Assembly (NCBI GenBank): GCA_045635785.1
Contig: JAZTWJ010000072.1
Location: 1-26,425 of the forward strand
Source: Flemingiibacterium sp045635785
GTDB lineage: Bacteria; Bacillota; Clostridia; Oscillospirales; CAG-272
Direction of reading: 5' to 3'
DNA length: 26,425 nt
The notes under the pieces are model-generated. The model did no database searches and had not been told where the DNA came from. It saw nothing but the letters and a program-made list of their open reading frames with translations. How positions within the stretch are numbered: the stretch's first letter is position 1; each line of letters opens with the position of its first letter. This document shows positions 24,070-26,425 of this stretch, in pieces. A program made the translations under genes and the position numbers.

Positions 24070-24924
24070 TTATTTTGCGATGATCGCCTTGATGGCATCC
24101 ACTGCAGCACCGAATGCTTCGGCGCTGGAAGCATAGGAATTTTCGGGCATCTTGGTCTTTTCTGCACCTTCCAGCGCGTCAAAGCCCTTGAAGACCTTGA
24201 GGTGAGGCTCGATGGAAAGGATCATTTTGCCATCGCGCTTTTTGTCGAGGTCAGCAATGATCTCGGGAATTCTGCCAACGCCCATGCCTGCGGGTGCGAT
24301 CACCTGATCGGCAGTCGCATCCTTGATGTGCATGTACCAAATCTTGTCGCCGAGCAGCTCGTATGCGTGCGGATAGGGCTCGTGACCGTCCATGAGGAAG
24401 TTTGCGGGGTCGAAGATCAGCTTGATCTCGCCGTTAAACTCGTTCTGAATATCGAGGCAGCATTCTGCGGACTCGCCGTAGATCGCCTTTTCGTTTTCGT
24501 GGCAAAGGTATACGCCTTCCTTCTTTGCAATGTCCAGCATGATGCCAAGACGGCGCATAACCTCAGGGCGAGCTTCCTCGCGCGTCATGCCCTCGGGCAT
24601 ATAGAAACTGAAAATACGGATGTTTTCGGTGCCGAGAATTTTCGCCGCCTTGATGCAGTTAGCAAGCACTTCAAGATGTGCGTCGAAATCATCGGTCACT
24701 TTGATCTTGCCCACAGGGGAGCCGATGGAGGAAACGCCGATGCCTGCGGCATCTAACTTCGCCTTTGCGGCAAGCAGTTCTTCTTCGGTGAGGGTGGATA
24801 CGTTCTTGCCGCCCACACCGCGGATTTCCATGAATTTTACGCCGTTCTTCTTCAGGCCCTCAAGCTGTTCGTCAAACTTGGGGGAATATTCGTCGGCAAA
24901 TGCGCTAAGTACAAATTCTGCCAT
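24070..24924 (-). CDS. Sugar phosphate isomerase/epimerase-like TIM barrel (AP endonuclease 2 fold)
   Basis: This 284-residue protein belongs to the xylose isomerase-like TIM-barrel superfamily. Probable metal ligands are a Glu in CHENEK (E143 or E145), D172 in FDPANF, H199 in MHIKD and E239 in IEPHL, the usual Glu-Asp-His-Glu set. AGGAGAAC lies 6 nt before the ATG. The gene stands between another member of the superfamily and rhaB, so a carbohydrate step (epimerisation or isomerisation of a sugar or sugar phosphate) is inferred. The substrate is not readable from sequence; an inosose dehydratase or tagatose-3-epimerase type role is possible. Confidence 0.85.
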   Translation of the reverse strand: MAEFVLSAFADEYSPKFDEQLEGLKKNGVKFMEIRGVGGKNVSTLTEEELLAAKAKLDAAGIGVSSIGSPVGKIKVTDDFDAHLEVLANCIKAAKILGTENIRIFSFYMPEGMTREEARPEVMRRLGIMLDIAKKEGVYLCHENEKAIYGESAECCLDIQNEFNGEIKLIFDPANFLMDGHEPYPHAYELLGDKIWYMHIKDATADQVIAPAGMGVGRIPEIIADLDKKRDGKMILSIEPHLKVFKGFDALEGAEKTKMPENSYASSAEAFGAAVDAIKAIIAK

Positions 24925-24950
24925 TGTGATGTTCTCCTGATTCTAATAAA

Positions 24951-25020
24951 TTTTTATGATTGTGACTTTCGCGAAGCGAAAGTTTCCTTCTCTTGGAAAT
25001 TGGGACTCGGTTTGCGAAGC
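24951..25020 (-). repeat. Dispersed hairpin element, copy B
   Basis: On the minus strand: GCAAACCGAGTCCCA, AGAAGGAA, then ACTTTCGC-TTC-GCGAAAGT (24983-24976 with 24972-24965) and CACAATCATAAA. It resembles copies A and C, but no start codon follows at the same distance; the gene downstream has its own ribosome binding site. Confidence 0.65.
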
Positions 25021-25068
25021 AAAATTCAGTGTCACAAAACCATGTCTGAAAAATTTATTTTTCCGACT

Positions 25069-25854
25069 TTATTCAAAGTCTGCGCCGAAGCGTGCCATGA
25101 TATTCTTGTAGCTGGTTGCGAGGCAGTCGAAGGGATCTTCACCTTCGGGAACGCTGTCCTGCTCGACCATGTGGTATTTGATACCCGCATTTTTACATGC
25201 CGCTACGATGCGGTCGAAGTTCATGTTGCCCTCACCGACAGCCGCGAACTTTTGGGTATCATCTTCGATACGCATATCCTTGAAATGCGTAACGGCGATC
25301 TTATCCTTCCAAAGCTCGATGCGTGCTGCGGGATCAACGCCGCCTGCCTGCGCCCAGTAGGTATCGAAGGTGAGCTTGAGGTCGGGGGAGGAATTCATGA
25401 TGAACTCAAACAGCAGCTCGCCGGTGGCGATCTTTTCGAATTCAAACTTGTGGTTATGGTAGAGGAATTGCTTCCCGGCTTTGGTGATCTTTTCGATAGC
25501 CGGAGCAAAATCATCGGTGAAGCGCTTGAGATTTTCGGTGGTGAAGGGCTTGTAGTTGAAAATGCCGCCGATGCCGATGCAATCGCATCCAAAGAGCTCA
25601 TGCTCCTCGATCACCTGCTCGGTCTCGTTCAAAATGCGAGCGGGTGCGGTATGGGTGAGAATGACCTTTACGCCGGTGTCATCCAGCACCTTCTTGATAA
25701 CCTTAGCGTTGACTTCTTCGCCGACGCCGGAAACCTGCACGCATTGATAGCCGATCTTTGCAATACGCTCGATGGTGCGTGCATAATCATCTGCCGTCTT
25801 TGTAAACGCACGGACGGTATAAAGCTGTGCGCCAAGAACCAGTTTGTCTGCCAT
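25069..25854 (-). CDS. Sugar phosphate isomerase/epimerase-like TIM barrel, second family member
   Basis: The 261-residue protein starts LGAQLYTVR, a frequent N-terminal strand in this group. It has YHNHKFEF (132-139), D164 in TFDTYW, H190 in THFKD and E231 in VEQD as likely metal-site residues. The ATG at 25854 has AAGGAG 11 nt upstream; the GTG at 25866 directly touches that site. It appears to be the first gene of the transcript that continues to rhaA, 144 bp before the next TIM-barrel gene with repeat element B between. It is only distantly similar to that neighbour, so this does not look like a recent duplication. Substrate unknown. Confidence 0.87.
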   Translation of the reverse strand: MADKLVLGAQLYTVRAFTKTADDYARTIERIAKIGYQCVQVSGVGEEVNAKVIKKVLDDTGVKVILTHTAPARILNETEQVIEEHELFGCDCIGIGGIFNYKPFTTENLKRFTDDFAPAIEKITKAGKQFLYHNHKFEFEKIATGELLFEFIMNSSPDLKLTFDTYWAQAGGVDPAARIELWKDKIAVTHFKDMRIEDDTQKFAAVGEGNMNFDRIVAACKNAGIKYHMVEQDSVPEGEDPFDCLATSYKNIMARFGADFE

Positions 25855-26138
25855 TTTTCTGTACACTCCTTATTTTGATTCCATTTTGGTTGCACATAAA
25901 TTTGTTGAAGAAATTGTCAAATCTGAAGAAAGGACCGTGTTGCATTCTTCGCCACTCCGATTCGAAGGAACAGAGGGCTTTTATAACAATTCTCAACCTA
26001 CATTATAACAGATAAATTTTAAGAAATAAAGTATTTTTTTGATTTCATATCGCTTTTTTACAATTCACAGTCATATTGGTTAAAAATTTATACAATATTC
26101 ATACAGGAGAAAAGCGGCGCTCCTTTGCTGTAGGATCT
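25855..26138 (-). promoter_or_regulatory. Promoter and long leader of the rhamnose cluster
   Basis: TGTTATAAT on the minus strand (-10 at 26007-26002) is an extended -10 with a weak -35. The leader of about 140 nt contains a small stem (CTTCG with CGAAG, around 25947-25967). I found no clear catabolite (cre) site. The remaining part up to 26138 is AT-rich and shows no gene. Confidence 0.5.
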
Positions 26139-26423
26139 TCAGCCGCACAGCTTGCAAACGCGATTCTTTCCTGCCTGCATGGCGTCATCAATGCTGCCGG
26201 ACAGGATGTTCTTCGAGCGCGAGAGGGATGAACAGGTTTCGCGCAAATGCCAAACCTCGCCGTTTTTTACCCAATATACGGTCAGCTCTTGCGGCGTTTC
26301 GGGAGCTGTAGTTTCGGGAGCTATGGTTCCGGGAGCTGTAGTTTCGGGAGCTGAGGTTTCGGGAGCTGAGGTTTCGGGCAATACGGGTTCGGGAATAGCT
26401 GCTTCCGACTCCTCGCTGATGTG
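26139..26423 (-). CDS. C-terminal part of a secreted or surface protein with PETTAP repeats (5' end outside window)
   Basis: The frame is open to the right edge; 94 residues are visible. A Pro-Glu-Thr-Ala-rich linker is followed by a domain of about 48 residues: VYWVKNGEVWHLRETC, then SKNILSG and a final VCKLC. This type of C-terminal module, with one His and three Cys, is frequent in secreted Firmicutes proteins. Its role is not established; a zinc site is possible. No clear terminator follows. Confidence 0.75.
   Translation of the reverse strand, partial: HISEESEAAIPEPVLPETSAPETSAPETTAPGTIAPETTAPETPQELTVYWVKNGEVWHLRETCSSLSRSKNILSGSIDDAMQAGKNRVCKLCG
26301..26375 (-). repeat. Five tandem 15-bp units in the surface-protein linker
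   Basis: Five consecutive units of the type GGGAGCTGTAGTTTC (plus-strand reading), with one to four differences between units, encode the E-T-x-A-P pattern. A partly matching sixth unit follows at 26376-26390. Unit number could vary by slippage without breaking the frame. Confidence 0.9.
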
Positions 26424-26425
26424 TG

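Noticed and set aside
25787..25996. 69-codon frame in the leader of the rhamnose cluster
   Set aside because: It starts at a TTG at the expected transcription start with no ribosome binding site and overlaps the first TIM-barrel gene in another frame; nothing recognisable in the product.
26104..26124. AGGAG/CTCCT hairpin after the right-edge gene as terminator
   Set aside because: Five pairs, a large loop and no T-run; too weak to call.

Overview
The window looks like a chromosomal segment from an anaerobic Clostridia-type Firmicute, probably a gut or rumen relative of the Oscillospiraceae. That placement is inference from gene content: a clostridial-order rnfCDGEAB operon, an L-rhamnose module, a carbohydrate-binding surface protein, strong Shine-Dalgarno sites, and promoters close to the sigma-A consensus. 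Base composition looks near 50% GC by eye. I see no tRNA, rRNA, CRISPR array, insertion sequence or phage gene.

Layout. Bases 2-3751 (+) are the 3' part of a large extracellular repeat protein with Ig-like and carbohydrate-binding modules, closed by a hairpin terminator. Next come cysK (cysteine synthase) and a CPA2-type cation:proton antiporter, each with its own promoter and terminator. A convergent RluA-type pseudouridine synthase follows on the minus strand. The minus strand from 12943 down to 7504 carries rnfCDGEAB, the membrane complex that couples ferredoxin:NAD+ oxidoreduction to ion pumping. Upstream of it (16063-13204) are trkA-trkH for K+ uptake. On the plus strand (16364-18350) a CapA-like protein is followed one base later by a PflX-type radical SAM protein. 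The minus strand then carries an M23-like membrane-anchored protein, a 67-residue cysteine-rich protein, a PsiE-like membrane protein, and a catabolic cluster read from 25854 to 21149: two TIM-barrel sugar isomerase/epimerase-family proteins, rhaB and rhaA. The right edge holds the C-terminal part of a secreted or surface protein with a PETTAP repeat.

How the parts fit. Rnf, Trk and the antiporter would together handle ion gradients and K+ balance. RhaA and RhaB would turn L-rhamnose into rhamnulose-1-phosphate, but no aldolase lies in the window.

Main things to follow up: (1) three copies of a dispersed intergenic element made of a purine-rich AAGGAA block and a hairpin whose stem differs between copies with paired, compensating changes; in two copies it sits at nearly the same distance from a start codon that has no other ribosome binding site. 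(2) A Rex-like operator overlapping the -35 of a distal rnf promoter. (3) An M23 domain lacking one expected zinc ligand. (4) A 543-bp, about 96% identical repeat inside the surface protein whose flanking modules have diverged strongly. All coordinates and counts were read by eye.
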